Source: UBA2988 sp965237965 (GTDB lineage Bacteria; Gemmatimonadota; Gemmatimonadetes; Longimicrobiales; Gaopeijiaceae). From it: a stretch of 64,000 nucleotides of DNA. Of this stretch, positions 42,097 through 50,548 are shown piece by piece (within the stretch, counting starts at the first letter, position 1; each line of letters starts with the position of its first letter). The stretch is taken from the NCBI GenBank assembly GCA_965237965.1, contig CBDEGT010000003.1:248001-312000 (forward strand), written 5' to 3'. The notes beneath the pieces are model-generated. The model searched no databases and was not told where the DNA came from. It was given only the letters and a program-made list of their open reading frames with translations. The position numbers were made by a program, and so were the translations under genes.

Positions 42097-43606
42097 GTTC
42101 CTGGCCCGCGGGACCGGCTCGGCCCGTGCGGCGGCCGACTACCTTCTCGGTGGGAGGGACGCGGCCGGGAAGCCGCGCGAAGGCGTCGAGGTCCTCCGGG
42201 GAAATCCCCACCAGGTGGCCGCCGTGGCGGACGCGCTGGCGTTCGAGCACAAGTACACATCGGGCGTAATCGCCTGGGCGCCGGAGGACGCTCCGACCGA
42301 CGACCAGATCGGCGAGGTTCTGGATGAGTTCGAGCGGACAGCCTGGGCGGGGCTGGAGACCGGCCGCTACGCCTGGGCGGCCGTGTTGCATCGCGAGCGC
42401 GGCGGCGGCGCTCACGTGCATGTCCTGGCCGCGCGCTGCGACCTGGAGACCGGCCGGAGCCTCAACATCGCGCCGCCCGGCTGGGAGAAGACCTTCGGTC
42501 CGCTGCGCGACGCCGTCAACGCCGAACACGGCTGGAGCCGGCCCGACGATCCGGCGCGGGCCAGGGTGCAGCAACCCGGACACCGCGCCTACATCGAGGC
42601 GGCGCGGCTGCGGGCCGGGCTCGGGCTCGAATCCTCCCCCCGCGACCTGATCCACGACTACCTGCTCCAGCGTGTCGAGCACGGCACGGTACGGAACCGG
42701 GCCGATGTCGTCGCCGCCTTGCGGGAGGCGGGCCTGGAGGTGCCGCGCCAAGGGAAGAACTACCTGACGGCGCTGTACCCCGCGACCGGAGACCGGTGGC
42801 GGCTGAAAGGAGAGATGTACGCACATGACTTCCAACGCGAACGATTTGACCGGGCGGCTGCGGAAGCGGCTGGAGAGGGAACGCCGGGAGATCGAGGAAT
42901 TGACCGCGAGCGAGCTCGAGCGGCTCGGCGCGAACTCGCGGCGCGTCGCGAGGAACGCGCTGCGTACCATCGAGCGCGATACGGAGGCGGCGACTGGGCG
43001 GATGCGCGCGCTGTTGCTGAGGGCATGGCTCCGGCCCCTGGTGGTCGGCCTGAGCCTCTGGCTCGGTATCTGCGGCGGAAGCTGGGCGACGATGCACTGG
43101 TTGTGGACCCGCATCCAAGTCCGGATCGAGACGGTCGCCGAACTCGACCGGGACATCGAGGAGGCCCGGCAAACGCTGGCTCAGTTCGAGAAGGACACTT
43201 GGGGGATCGCGCTCCGGGAGATCGAGGGGGAGCGGTTCGTAGTGCTGCCGGCCGGCACGCTGGCCTATCCGCCCTGGACCGTGCGCGATCGGCCTGCCGT
43301 GAAGCTGTCGAGAGAGTGAGGAGGCTGTATGACCGAGTTGGAACGGCAGTTGACGGCGGCCTTGGAGAGGTTGTCCGCGCAGTGCGAGACGGAACAGCGG
43401 CGGCACTCAGAGCAGGTCGAAGCCTTGAGGCGGCGTGTCGAGCGGCAGGCCGTGCAGAGCGAAACCTTGCAGAGGCAAATCGAGCGGCTCGACGGACGGA
43501 TGACACGCTTGGCCGAATACTACAAGAAGCTCGCCGAGACGTTGCGCGGACGCTGGAGATAACGCGCCGACGCGGGCCGGACCGCGATCATGGCCCGAGC
43601 CGCTGA
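42086..43606 (+). CDS. mobA: relaxase (MobA/VirD2-like mobilisation nuclease)
   Basis: The 506-residue protein has an N-terminal relaxase domain (MLIKFLARGTGSARAAADYL; HKYTSGVIAWAPEDAPTDDQ; AWAAVLHRERGGGAHVHVLA). The HVH, with the upstream His, is the metal-binding motif. SLNIAPPGWEKTFGPLRDAV and KNYLTALYPATGDRWRLKGE follow, and then an Arg-rich, coiled C-terminal half. It would nick oriT and lead the strand into a recipient using a helper conjugation system; no type IV secretion genes are present here. Two further genes are nested in a different frame in its C-terminal half, as in ColE1 mbeA. Confidence 0.88.
   Translation: MLIKFLARGTGSARAAADYLLGGRDAAGKPREGVEVLRGNPHQVAAVADALAFEHKYTSGVIAWAPEDAPTDDQIGEVLDEFERTAWAGLETGRYAWAAVLHRERGGGAHVHVLAARCDLETGRSLNIAPPGWEKTFGPLRDAVNAEHGWSRPDDPARARVQQPGHRAYIEAARLRAGLGLESSPRDLIHDYLLQRVEHGTVRNRADVVAALREAGLEVPRQGKNYLTALYPATGDRWRLKGEMYAHDFQRERFDRAAAEAAGEGTPGDRGIDRERARAARRELAARREERAAYHRARYGGGDWADARAVAEGMAPAPGGRPEPLARYLRRKLGDDALVVDPHPSPDRDGRRTRPGHRGGPANAGSVREGHLGDRAPGDRGGAVRSAAGRHAGLSALDRARSACREAVERVRRLYDRVGTAVDGGLGEVVRAVRDGTAAALRAGRSLEAACRAAGRAERNLAEANRAARRTDDTLGRILQEARRDVARTLEITRRRGPDRDHGPSR
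42825..43319 (+). CDS. MobB/MbeB-like membrane protein nested within the relaxase gene
   Basis: It lies entirely inside the relaxase gene in another frame. ATG at 42825 is preceded by AAAGGAGA. The 164-residue product starts MTSNANDLTGRLRKRLERER and has a charged helical region, one membrane segment (PLVVGLSLWLGICGGSWATM, about residues 70-90), and a coiled stretch VETVAELDRDIEEARQTLAQ-like. This is the layout of MbeB/MobB proteins, which anchor the relaxosome to the membrane. The same first eight residues open a different membrane protein at 63165, which supports a real start. Both frames look coding. Confidence 0.8.
   Translation: MTSNANDLTGRLRKRLERERREIEELTASELERLGANSRRVARNALRTIERDTEAATGRMRALLLRAWLRPLVVGLSLWLGICGGSWATMHWLWTRIQVRIETVAELDRDIEEARQTLAQFEKDTWGIALREIEGERFVVLPAGTLAYPPWTVRDRPAVKLSRE
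43329..43562 (+). CDS. MobD/MbeD-like coiled-coil protein nested within the relaxase gene
   Basis: The 77-residue product is almost one coiled coil (MTELERQLTAALERLSAQCE, then QVEALRRRVERQAVQSETLQ and QIERLDGRMTRLAEYYKKLA). ATG at 43329 follows GAGGAGG (43317-43323), just after the stop of the MobB-like gene. It lies wholly inside the relaxase C-terminus in a different frame, as mbeD lies in mbeA of ColE1. MbeD-type proteins act in entry exclusion or mobilisation. Confidence 0.78.
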   Translation: MTELERQLTAALERLSAQCETEQRRHSEQVEALRRRVERQAVQSETLQRQIERLDGRMTRLAEYYKKLAETLRGRWR

Positions 43607-43848
43607 TGGTCCCCGACTGCGGAAGGGGGCGATGGCGCCGCGTCGAGGATTCTCCAGGGCGCGGGCCACGCGGTGGCGCGCGCATTCTTCATCCGGCTCG
43701 CCGGAAGAGTCCAGACCGCCCCCCCCGAAACTCGCCACCCCGCATCCGTTCCGAAATGACGCCGCCCATCGGATGGATCGCCTCGTGTCCTCTCGGTTAC
43801 GGCGTTATCATAGCTTAGGACTACACCGTTGGCTGATCGACTGGAGCG

Positions 43849-44331
43849 ATGGACACCCGTACCGAGGAACAGCGTCGGCGAATAATGCAGGCAGTCAAGA
43901 GCCGGGACACGGGTCCGGAGATGGTCGTCCGTCGGCTCTTGCACAGTTTGCGCTACAGGTATCGGCTCCATCGGAAGGACCTTCCTGGGAAGCCCGATAT
44001 CGCCTTCATGTCCCGGCGCAAAGCGATCTTCGTTCACGGGTGCTTCTGGCACGGCCACGACTGCCCGAAGGGGCGTCTGCCGAAATCTCGCCTCGACTAT
44101 TGGAGGCCCAAGCTCAACGGAAACTGCGAACGGGATAGGCGAACCGAGGAGGCGTTACGCTCGCTGGGATGGAGTGTGTTGGTGATCTGGCAATGCGAGA
44201 CCACCGCGCGTGAAGCCTTGGCCCGACGCCTACACAGCTTTCTGGACGACGGACCAACACGATCCGCACCCGAAGTAGGTCGCGGCAGGATCGGATCGAA
44301 CGCCTGCGACGAACGAGGCTGCGAGCCATGA
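43849..44331 (+). CDS. vsr: very short patch repair endonuclease
   Basis: Vsr nicks beside T-G mismatches that arise when 5-methylcytosine deaminates. The 160-residue protein has all family motifs: RIMQAVKSRDTGPEMVVRRL, YRLHRKDLPGKPDIAFMSRR with the catalytic Asp, KAIFVHGCFWHGHDCPKGRL with zinc Cys/His, and WRPKLNGNCERDRRTEEALR. It overlaps the methyltransferase gene by four bases (ATGA), directly linking repair to the methyltransferase that creates the hazard. The last 30 residues are extra and basic. Confidence 0.95.
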   Translation: MDTRTEEQRRRIMQAVKSRDTGPEMVVRRLLHSLRYRYRLHRKDLPGKPDIAFMSRRKAIFVHGCFWHGHDCPKGRLPKSRLDYWRPKLNGNCERDRRTEEALRSLGWSVLVIWQCETTAREALARRLHSFLDDGPTRSAPEVGRGRIGSNACDERGCEP

Positions 44332-45662
44332 GACCCATCGGGATCGACCTCTTTGCCGGCGCGGGCGGGCTCAGCTTGGGCTTCGAGCAGGCTGGCTTTG
44401 ACGTGACGGCGGCCGTGGAGATCGATCCGGTGCATTGCGCCGCCCACAAATTCAACTTCCCCGGCACGGCCACGATCCCCCATCCCATCGAGACCCTCGC
44501 GGGTACCGATATCCTAGAGGCTGCCAGCATCGACGGACGCCGGGTAGACTGCGTGTTCGGCGGTGCCCCCTGCCAAGGCTTTTCCCTTATCGGTCATCGT
44601 GCCCTGGACGACCCGCGCAACGGACTCGTGCGCGACTTCGTTCGCATAGTCGGGGAGATCGAGCCCCGGACCTTCGTTTTCGAGAACGTAAAGGGGCTAA
44701 CGATAGGTCGGCACCGCGAGTTTCTGGACGAGCTGATCGAGGAGTTTTCCCGGCATGGATACGTCGTGCGCGTACCTTGGCGCGTTCTCAATGCTGGACA
44801 CTTCGGCACGCCCCAAAACCGAGAACGCTTGATTCTGCTAGGTGCCCGAGAGGGCGATTCGCTGCCGGACTATCCGGCACCCGTGACCGCGATCCCCAGC
44901 CCGCAGCAGCAAATCGTGGCTTTGCCGGACGGGCCGACCTGCTCGGACGCGCTCAGAGACCTGCCCGATGTCGACGGCATTGAAGAACTGATCGTTTCCG
45001 ATTCTACAGCGACGGCCGGTTTCGGCGAGCCGTCGGAGTATGCAGCCCAGTTGCGGTGCCTATCCGACGACGCTTGGCATTACGGTTATGTGCGCGAGTG
45101 GGATCCTGCCGTCCTTACGTCGAGCGCCCGTACCGAGCACACGGCGATTTCGCGTCGGCGGTTCCGCGCTACGACGCCCGGTACCGTGGAACCCATAAGC
45201 AGATTCTTCAAGCTGTCGGAGATTGGGGTTTCCAATACCTTGCGAGCAGGTACCGACGGAGCCCGCGGGGCATTCACAAGCCCTCGCCCTATCCACTACC
45301 TCTATGATCGCTGCATTACGGTTCGCGAGATGGCCCGTTTGCACGGGTTCCCGGATTGGTTCCGGTTCAATGTGACGAAGTGGCACGGCGGGCGGCAGAT
45401 CGGGAACGCCGTGCCGCCCCCGCTTGCACGGGCGATCGCCAGTCAGGTGATACGGGCAATCGGCGTGATTCCGACCCGACCGAGAGCGGCGATCTCGCTG
45501 GGAGATCCCGCGCTCCTGTCGCTCAACCTCTCCGGTGCCGCGAAGCGCTTCGGAGTAGAACCGCCACCCAGCCGTCGCGACAAGAAGAGCGGTGTTAGGA
45601 AGCGTAAGCAGATCGACATCGAACGCGAGCGTCTGGGCAGGCGGGCCGGGGCGCGGGCCTGA
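44328..45662 (+). CDS. DNA cytosine-5 methyltransferase
   Basis: The 444-residue C5-MTase shows motif I GIDLFAGAGGLSLGFEQAGF, motif IV CVFGGAPCQGFSLIGHR with the catalytic Cys, motif VI FVFENVKGLTIGRH, motif VIII FGTPQNRERLILLG, a target-recognition region (about 200-320), motif IX (SRPIHYLYDRCITVREMARL-like) and motif X GGRQIGNAVPPPLARAIA. The C-terminus is Lys/Arg-rich. It protects DNA from the endonuclease encoded 4 bases downstream. The recognition sequence cannot be read from the protein. Confidence 0.95.
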   Translation: MRPIGIDLFAGAGGLSLGFEQAGFDVTAAVEIDPVHCAAHKFNFPGTATIPHPIETLAGTDILEAASIDGRRVDCVFGGAPCQGFSLIGHRALDDPRNGLVRDFVRIVGEIEPRTFVFENVKGLTIGRHREFLDELIEEFSRHGYVVRVPWRVLNAGHFGTPQNRERLILLGAREGDSLPDYPAPVTAIPSPQQQIVALPDGPTCSDALRDLPDVDGIEELIVSDSTATAGFGEPSEYAAQLRCLSDDAWHYGYVREWDPAVLTSSARTEHTAISRRRFRATTPGTVEPISRFFKLSEIGVSNTLRAGTDGARGAFTSPRPIHYLYDRCITVREMARLHGFPDWFRFNVTKWHGGRQIGNAVPPPLARAIASQVIRAIGVIPTRPRAAISLGDPALLSLNLSGAAKRFGVEPPPSRRDKKSGVRKRKQIDIERERLGRRAGARA

Positions 45663-45666
45663 GACG

Positions 45667-46446
45667 ATGAACAGATACCAGGCTCTGATCGAGAAGGTGT
45701 TCTTCGATCACTTCACCGAAGGAACAACCGAGTTCGAGTTCCATCGGGAGGAGCTGGAAGACGCGGTCACCGCCCTCGGCGTCGCTCGCGTCAAGAATCT
45801 TGGCGACGTTACATATTCTTTTCGGCACCGGCACCCCTTACCGAACAGCATTCTCAAAACGCAGCCCGAAGGGCACGAATGGATCATCGAAGGGGCCGGT
45901 AAAGGCCGGTATAAGTTCAAACTGGCAACGACGGCTAGCCGGATCGTGCCGCGGGAAGATCTGGTCGTCATCGACATACCGGATGCAACCCCAGACGTAA
46001 TCCGGGTGCACAAACTCGACGACGAGCAGGCCCTGCTGGCGATGGTCCGCTACAACCGCCTGATCGACACATTCCTCGGCCTTACAGCCTACAGCTTACA
46101 GAACCACCTTCGGACAACGGTCGAGGGCATAGGGCAGATCGAGATCGACGAGCTCTACATCGGCATCGATAAGCTCGGGTGCCATTATGTGATCCCCGTT
46201 CAAGCGAAGGGCGAAAAGGACCAGATTGGGATCGTGCAGCCCACTCAAGACATCCGCTTCGCCGAGCAGAAGTTTCCCGGCATCCGCTGCCGAGCCATCG
46301 CTGCACAGTTCCTGCAAGACGAGGTCGTCGCCCTATTCGAGTTGACCTTGCAGGCCGACGAGATCAAGGTCGTGGAAGAACGTCACTACAGGCTGGTGCC
46401 AGCCGATCAACTCGATGCGGAAGCGATCCGAAGATACCGCCCGTGA
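45667..46446 (+). CDS. type II restriction endonuclease of the Vsr/C5-methyltransferase module
   Basis: The protein is 259 residues from ATG 45667, 4 bases after the methyltransferase stop. The N-terminal half has helical and winged elements (YQALIEKVFFDHFTEGTTEF; YSFRHRHPLPNSILKTQ). The second half contains a PD-(D/E)xK-like core: IGQIEIDELYIGIDKLGCHY followed by VIPVQAKGEKDQIGIVQPTQ, where Asp/Glu and the QAK triplet fit the metal-binding positions. The position after dcm and vsr strongly supports the role of restriction enzyme. Specificity unknown. Confidence 0.75.
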   Translation: MNRYQALIEKVFFDHFTEGTTEFEFHREELEDAVTALGVARVKNLGDVTYSFRHRHPLPNSILKTQPEGHEWIIEGAGKGRYKFKLATTASRIVPREDLVVIDIPDATPDVIRVHKLDDEQALLAMVRYNRLIDTFLGLTAYSLQNHLRTTVEGIGQIEIDELYIGIDKLGCHYVIPVQAKGEKDQIGIVQPTQDIRFAEQKFPGIRCRAIAAQFLQDEVVALFELTLQADEIKVVEERHYRLVPADQLDAEAIRRYRP

Positions 46447-46866
46447 CGACTCGGCCGTTCCCGTAGGCCGGGCGGAGCCGATCCGCCCTGCGTTCGACCC
46501 AGATGGCCGCCGCGTGAACGCACCGCTTGCCTCCGCTTGGTCCCAAGAAACGTCGGGCTGAGTCCGTCTTCGTCTCCACCGCGGAGGTGGCAGGACGATC
46601 AGGTCTGGTGGCCACGGGCCGCTCGGTCTTGGTTCACCGCTCGGAACTCGTCCACGCTCCACGAGTCCGCGAGGTCCGCGAAGTCCGCGAGTCCGCGAAG
46701 CTCCAATACGGTCGCATGGATTCCCGTTCAGATCTGTATATCTAAAGTGATACACGCATCACTGTGATGAACGTTAACATATTGTATCACCACAGGTTAC
46801 GATCATCGCCGCTAGTCCTAGTTGAGCTTATGCGATTTCTTGCCGTTATTCACATCCTCCGGACCA
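46447..46866. other. intergenic, short tandem repeats and AT-rich stretch
   Basis: No gene seen. 46660-46700 contains several tandem copies of an 8-9 bp unit (GTCCGCGAA/GTCCGCGAG). 46735-46800 is distinctly AT-rich (GATACACGCATCACTGTGAT), unlike the region's average. It lies just inside the probable right attachment site. Confidence 0.5.
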
Positions 46867-46911
46867 CGCTTTGGGAGCAGGAGGTCCCCGGTTCGAATCC
46901 GGGCGCCCCGA
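46867..46911 (+). tRNA. tRNA-Pro(TGG) 3' half, attachment-site scar
   Basis: From the anticodon loop TTTGGGA through GCAGGAG, the T-arm (CCCCGGTTCGAATCCGGG) and the acceptor strand CGCCCCGA this matches the 3' half of tRNA-Pro. The upstream sequence does not form the 5' half or a D-arm, so this is a fragment. P4-type integrases use tRNA 3' ends as attB, and excision-competent islands carry such a duplicate at the distal end. The intact copy expected near 35.4 kb is missing. Confidence 0.75.
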
Positions 46912-47266
46912 TTTCGTAACGCGTTGGCATACAGTCATTTGTAGCCTGCCATCTTACCGATCGAAAGGCCGGGTGCCCGAGAAAGTCTCAGATAAGTCTC
47001 AGAACCGAAGCCGTTCGGGATCGCTTTCACACGATCAACTGATCCTCGCGGGTGCGCGCTACATTCTGGGTCGGTGTCTCGGGGGCTAGACCGAGCATGA
47101 AAGACCGCATCCAAGAACGTCAAGAAACTCTGTGTGCGCGGGGCTCCTGTCGTTACGCGGCTTCTAAAAGTACGATTTCCCGCCCGCGGAACTGCCCTCA
47201 GGCCTTCGTACCGAACGAAAGCTGAGGGCAGACTGGACGACCCGTTGCTCCCGCGGATGGGCTGTT
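46912..47266. other. intergenic after the tRNA fragment
   Basis: No supported gene. A 42-codon frame (47097-47225) lacks an RBS and lasso-precursor features. A perfect short inverted repeat CCCTCAG/CTGAGGG flanks GCCTTCGTACCGAACGAAAG near 47197-47230 and could be a terminator facing the SGNH gene end. Confidence 0.4.
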
Positions 47267-47872
47267 CTACCGCTCCGCCGTCCTCACCCGCCGCGACGTT
47301 ACATACCATGCGATCCGCTGCAGCTCTAGCGCAGTCGCCGGTTGCATCTCAACAAGAGGAACCCGAAGATCGTTGTTTATGGAGCGGCGCGCTAACTCGT
47401 TCGGATTCGGTAGGTATCGGATCGGTCGACCATAGATAACGGTAGGTGCCCCGGTCGGGTCGCGGTCCGTGATCATGGCGTATAGCACCAGGCCCTCGAG
47501 ATACGCGCCCGCTGGCGACGTGTGGGACCCGTCGTACATGTACGTGTTGAGGCCGATCAGTCGCTGGCGCGTCTCCTCGAAAGCCTCCTGGATCGGCGCC
47601 ACGTCGGCACGCACCTCGCGAGCGATCGCGATGTGGGCGTCCATGATCTCCTTCCAGACCGGAACCTGGTCAGTATCGAACCGCGCCAATTGGCGGGGCG
47701 GACTCGGGAACAGGATGACCCTGGCCCCCTTTCTCTCGGCCGCCTCGGCGAACTTCCGCACGTGGTCGTGGAACTGTTCCGTGCTGCCGATCTCGAATTC
47801 GCGCTCCGGCAACGGCCAGATGTTCACGTGCTCGGGTTCGACGTTCCCCGGAAAGAGAGCGAGCTCCTGTCA
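47267..47872 (-). pseudogene. SGNH/GDSL-like hydrolase, 5'-truncated
   Basis: The C-terminal half of an SGNH-fold hydrolase: FAEAAERKGARVILFPSPPR, then LIGLNTYMYDGSHTSPAGAY, where Asp-x2-His of block V (DGSH) is visible. The N-terminal Ser block is missing. Family-like sequence (ELALFPGNVEPEHVNIWPLP) continues in frame upstream of the GTG at about 47827 until a stop near 47876, so the break lies there, back-to-back with the ABC transporter fragment. Members act on acylated sugars or cell-surface glycans in exopolysaccharide loci. Confidence 0.6.
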
Positions 47873-48357
47873 CGGCGAGGGAAAACATCACGGTCGGTGA
47901 CGTCACACGCGGGTACGATCACGAAGACGTAGTGCACGCGGCACGGTACGCCGGGGCACACGAGCTCATCGAGAACCTCCCCCACGGCTACGAGACGCTC
48001 ATGGGGAAGTGGTTCCCCGAAGGGACTCAGCTGAGCGGCGGGGAATGGCAGAGGCTGGCGCTCTCGCGTGCCTTCATTCGCCGGGCGCCCATCATGATTC
48101 TGGACGAGCCCACCAGCCACCTCGATTCGTGGGCGCAGGCCGACTGGTTCGATCGGCTCAGAGCCCGTGCGGCGGGCTGCACGGCCCTTCTGATCACCCA
48201 CCAGTTCATCACGGCACGCCATGCGGACGTGATTCATGTCATGGACGCGGGCCGGATCGTGGAGTCGGGCCGGCACGAAGAGCTCGTCGCGCTGGGGGGC
48301 CGTTACGCCCAGTCCTGGGAGGGGCAGACCAAGGAAAGCCCGATCGTAGTGCCGTGA
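47873..48357 (+). pseudogene. lasso-peptide-type ABC exporter, C-terminal ATPase fragment
   Basis: Only the last 160 residues remain. ARENITVGDVTRGYDHEDVV is the region after the Q-loop, then QLSGGEWQRLALSRAFI (ABC signature), APIMILDEPTSHLDSWA (Walker B and D-loop), LLITHQFITARHADVI (H-loop). Walker A and the membrane domain are missing. The remaining frame overlaps the lasso cyclase start by four bases (GTGA), which ties it to the downstream genes as the exporter and immunity gene (D gene). Its 5' end abuts the truncated SGNH gene. Confidence 0.8.
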
Positions 48358-50243
48358 GCGCGATCGCCGGCTTCTTCCACCGAGCAGGCGCTCCCGCCGC
48401 GGAGCGCGATCTCGAGCGCATGATGGTCACGCTCAAGCGTTGGGGCCCCGACGGGGCGGGCGCGTGGATGCGCGGACCCGTCGCGCTGGGCCAGCTCGGC
48501 CTACACGCCACACCGAAGGGGTTGGCCAGACCCGCTGTGCTCGACGGTCCACGCAGGACCTCTTTCATCGCCGCGGACGCGCGCCTCGACAACCCCCGCG
48601 AGCTGGGCTCGGCCCTGGGTCTGCAAGCGAGCCAGGTCGAGGGTAGTGGCCACGAGGAGTTGATCGTTGGCGCCTACCAGCTCTGGGGCACCCGCTGCGT
48701 CGAGAGGCTTCTGGGAGACTTCGCCTTCGCCATCTGGGATGAGGAGCGGCGGGTCCTCTTCTGTGCGCGCGATCCCATCGGGGTTCGCCCTTTCTACTAT
48801 TTCTGCTCTGACCGGCTGTTCGCGTTCGGAACCCAGATCAAGGCGCTGCTGGCGCTGCCCGACGTACCCCGCCGATTGCACGAGGCCACGCTGGGCGACT
48901 ACCTCGCGCTCCTCCCACCGGACAAAGAAAACACGTTTTACGCGGGTATCCGCAGGCTGCCCCCGGGCTCGGCAGTCGAGGTCGCACGCGACTCCTTGGC
49001 GGTTCGAAGGTACTGGGAACCGGACGATTCACGAGAATTGCGGCTGGGCTCGGACTCGGAGTACGCGGAAGCGTTCAAGACCATCTTCGGAGAGGCCGTC
49101 CGTTCCCGCCTTCAGGATGCCGCCCCGGCTGGGGTCATGTTGAGCGGTGGCCTCGACTCCTCCTCGATCGTCGGCATCGCTCGTGAGATACGCGGGCCCG
49201 ATCCCGCGCTGGTAACGCTCTCCGGCACGTTCCCATCGTTCCAGGGATCGAACGGAAAGGTCGACGAGACACGGTTCATCGAAATGGTCGTGTCGGGGGG
49301 CGGTGTGGAGCCGCATTACGTCCCTGCCGACGATCGGAGCCCCTTGCTCGACTTCCTGTGGCAGGGGGAGGAGCCGGTGCCGGCCGCGTCCCTCTACATG
49401 GACTGGGCAATCCTGCGGGCCGCCAACGATCTGGGCCTGAAGGCGATCATCAGCGGGAACGATGGCGACAGCGTGGTCGGGTACGGGAGAGCCTTTCTCG
49501 GCGAACTCGCCTGGAGCCTGAGATGGATGACCCTGCTGAAGGAGCTCAAGGCGCTTTCGCGAAGGTATCGCGTCGGGCGCCGGAGTATCCTGGCGCAGTG
49601 GGTGCTTCCGACGCTCGTGCCCGGACCGATTGCCGACGCGCGCGCATGGTTTCGTCGAGACCAGGTGCCGGTCTACGATCCCAGGTCCTTCATTCGCCGG
49701 GACTTCGCCGCCCGCGTTGGCGTGCCGGAGCGGGCTCGAGAAATGGAGCGGGAGGATAGGCCTCGCCGGCGCGAGCGAGAGGTCCACAGGATGAACATCG
49801 ACTCGCCGATGCTCACCGTCCTCCTGGAGGTGTTCGCGCGGGTTGCAGCCGAGTTCTCCCTCGAGACCCGTTATCCGTTTCTCGACCGTCGATTGATGGA
49901 GTTCTGCCTGTCAATTCCCGGCGACCAAAAACTTCGGGACGGTTGGGACCGGGTCGTGATGCGGAGAGCGATGGAGGGGCTGCTCCCCCCCGAGATACGG
50001 TGGCGAGATGCCAAGCAGGACCTCAATCCCAACTTCAACCTCAAGCTCCTCGAATCGAGGGAGCTGCTCGACGATATCGTGGTCAGGGATCCAGAGATAT
50101 TGGAACCATACGTAGACCTTTCGGCTCTCCAAACGGCGTACGAACGTTTCCTGGCTAGTCCCGGGACCGGCCAGCAAGGCTTCAGCGTTTTCTGGGCCGC
50201 CGTCTTCGGACTATGGCTCCGTCACAGCGATATCTCCAGGTGA
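48354..50243 (+). CDS. lasso-peptide cyclase, asparagine-synthetase-like (C protein)
   Basis: The protein is 629 residues. The N-terminal glutaminase-like domain (AIAGFFHRAGAPAAERDLER; AYQLWGTRCVERLLGDFAFA; FCARDPIGVRPFYYF) lacks the Cys at position 2, so it cannot use glutamine. The C-terminal synthetase domain has the ATP-pyrophosphatase loop GVMLSGGLDSSSIVGIARE. This is the form of lasso cyclases, which adenylate an Asp/Glu side chain and close the macrolactam ring on the core peptide N-terminus. The GTG start at 48354 overlaps the exporter stop. The RRE gene follows 5 bases later. An asparagine synthetase role is less likely given these neighbours. Confidence 0.88.
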   Translation: MSAIAGFFHRAGAPAAERDLERMMVTLKRWGPDGAGAWMRGPVALGQLGLHATPKGLARPAVLDGPRRTSFIAADARLDNPRELGSALGLQASQVEGSGHEELIVGAYQLWGTRCVERLLGDFAFAIWDEERRVLFCARDPIGVRPFYYFCSDRLFAFGTQIKALLALPDVPRRLHEATLGDYLALLPPDKENTFYAGIRRLPPGSAVEVARDSLAVRRYWEPDDSRELRLGSDSEYAEAFKTIFGEAVRSRLQDAAPAGVMLSGGLDSSSIVGIAREIRGPDPALVTLSGTFPSFQGSNGKVDETRFIEMVVSGGGVEPHYVPADDRSPLLDFLWQGEEPVPAASLYMDWAILRAANDLGLKAIISGNDGDSVVGYGRAFLGELAWSLRWMTLLKELKALSRRYRVGRRSILAQWVLPTLVPGPIADARAWFRRDQVPVYDPRSFIRRDFAARVGVPERAREMEREDRPRRREREVHRMNIDSPMLTVLLEVFARVAAEFSLETRYPFLDRRLMEFCLSIPGDQKLRDGWDRVVMRRAMEGLLPPEIRWRDAKQDLNPNFNLKLLESRELLDDIVVRDPEILEPYVDLSALQTAYERFLASPGTGQQGFSVFWAAVFGLWLRHSDISR

Positions 50244-50248
50244 GCGAA

Positions 50249-50548
50249 ATGACCAACCCGATCTCCAGGCGATCCGTAGTCTGCGTGACCAACCGTCAGG
50301 TGTCCAGCGACTTTCCGGACGGCCAGGTCGTGCTCATGGACGTTCACGAAGGCACCTACTACGGATTAAACCGTATGGGCGCTCGCATCTGGGAGATGAT
50401 TCAGAGTCCACGGTCGGTCGGCGACATCGTCGACACGCTGCTCGAGAGCTACGAAGTCGCGGAGGGGCGTTGTCTGGAGGAGGTCTCGGCCTTGTTGAGC
50501 GACCTCGCCTCTCGCAGCCTCGTCGAGATCACGAATGGGCCCGATTAG
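50249..50548 (+). CDS. PqqD-like RiPP recognition element protein (B1)
   Basis: The 99-residue protein has the PqqD/RRE winged helix: VVLMDVHEGTYYGLNRMGAR, IWEMIQSPRSVGDIVDTLLE, GRCLEEVSALLSDLASRSLV. In lasso pathways it binds the leader of the precursor peptide and delivers it to the protease and cyclase. It overlaps the B2 protease gene by 14 bases. Start ATG at 50249 is the first after the cyclase stop. Confidence 0.9.
   Translation: MTNPISRRSVVCVTNRQVSSDFPDGQVVLMDVHEGTYYGLNRMGARIWEMIQSPRSVGDIVDTLLESYEVAEGRCLEEVSALLSDLASRSLVEITNGPD

Noticed and set aside
46660..46702. Tandem GTCCGCGA-type repeats as a CRISPR array
   Set aside because: Units are only 8-9 bp with no spacers and no cas genes; a simple short tandem repeat.
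46800..46911. Complete tRNA-Pro gene
   Set aside because: The 5' acceptor strand and D-arm are missing upstream of the anticodon loop; only the 3' half is present.
47097..47225. 42-codon ORF as lasso precursor
   Set aside because: No ribosome-binding site, no Thr at the leader end, no Gly-start core with Asp/Glu at position 7-9, and it is separated from the maturation genes by the SGNH fragment.
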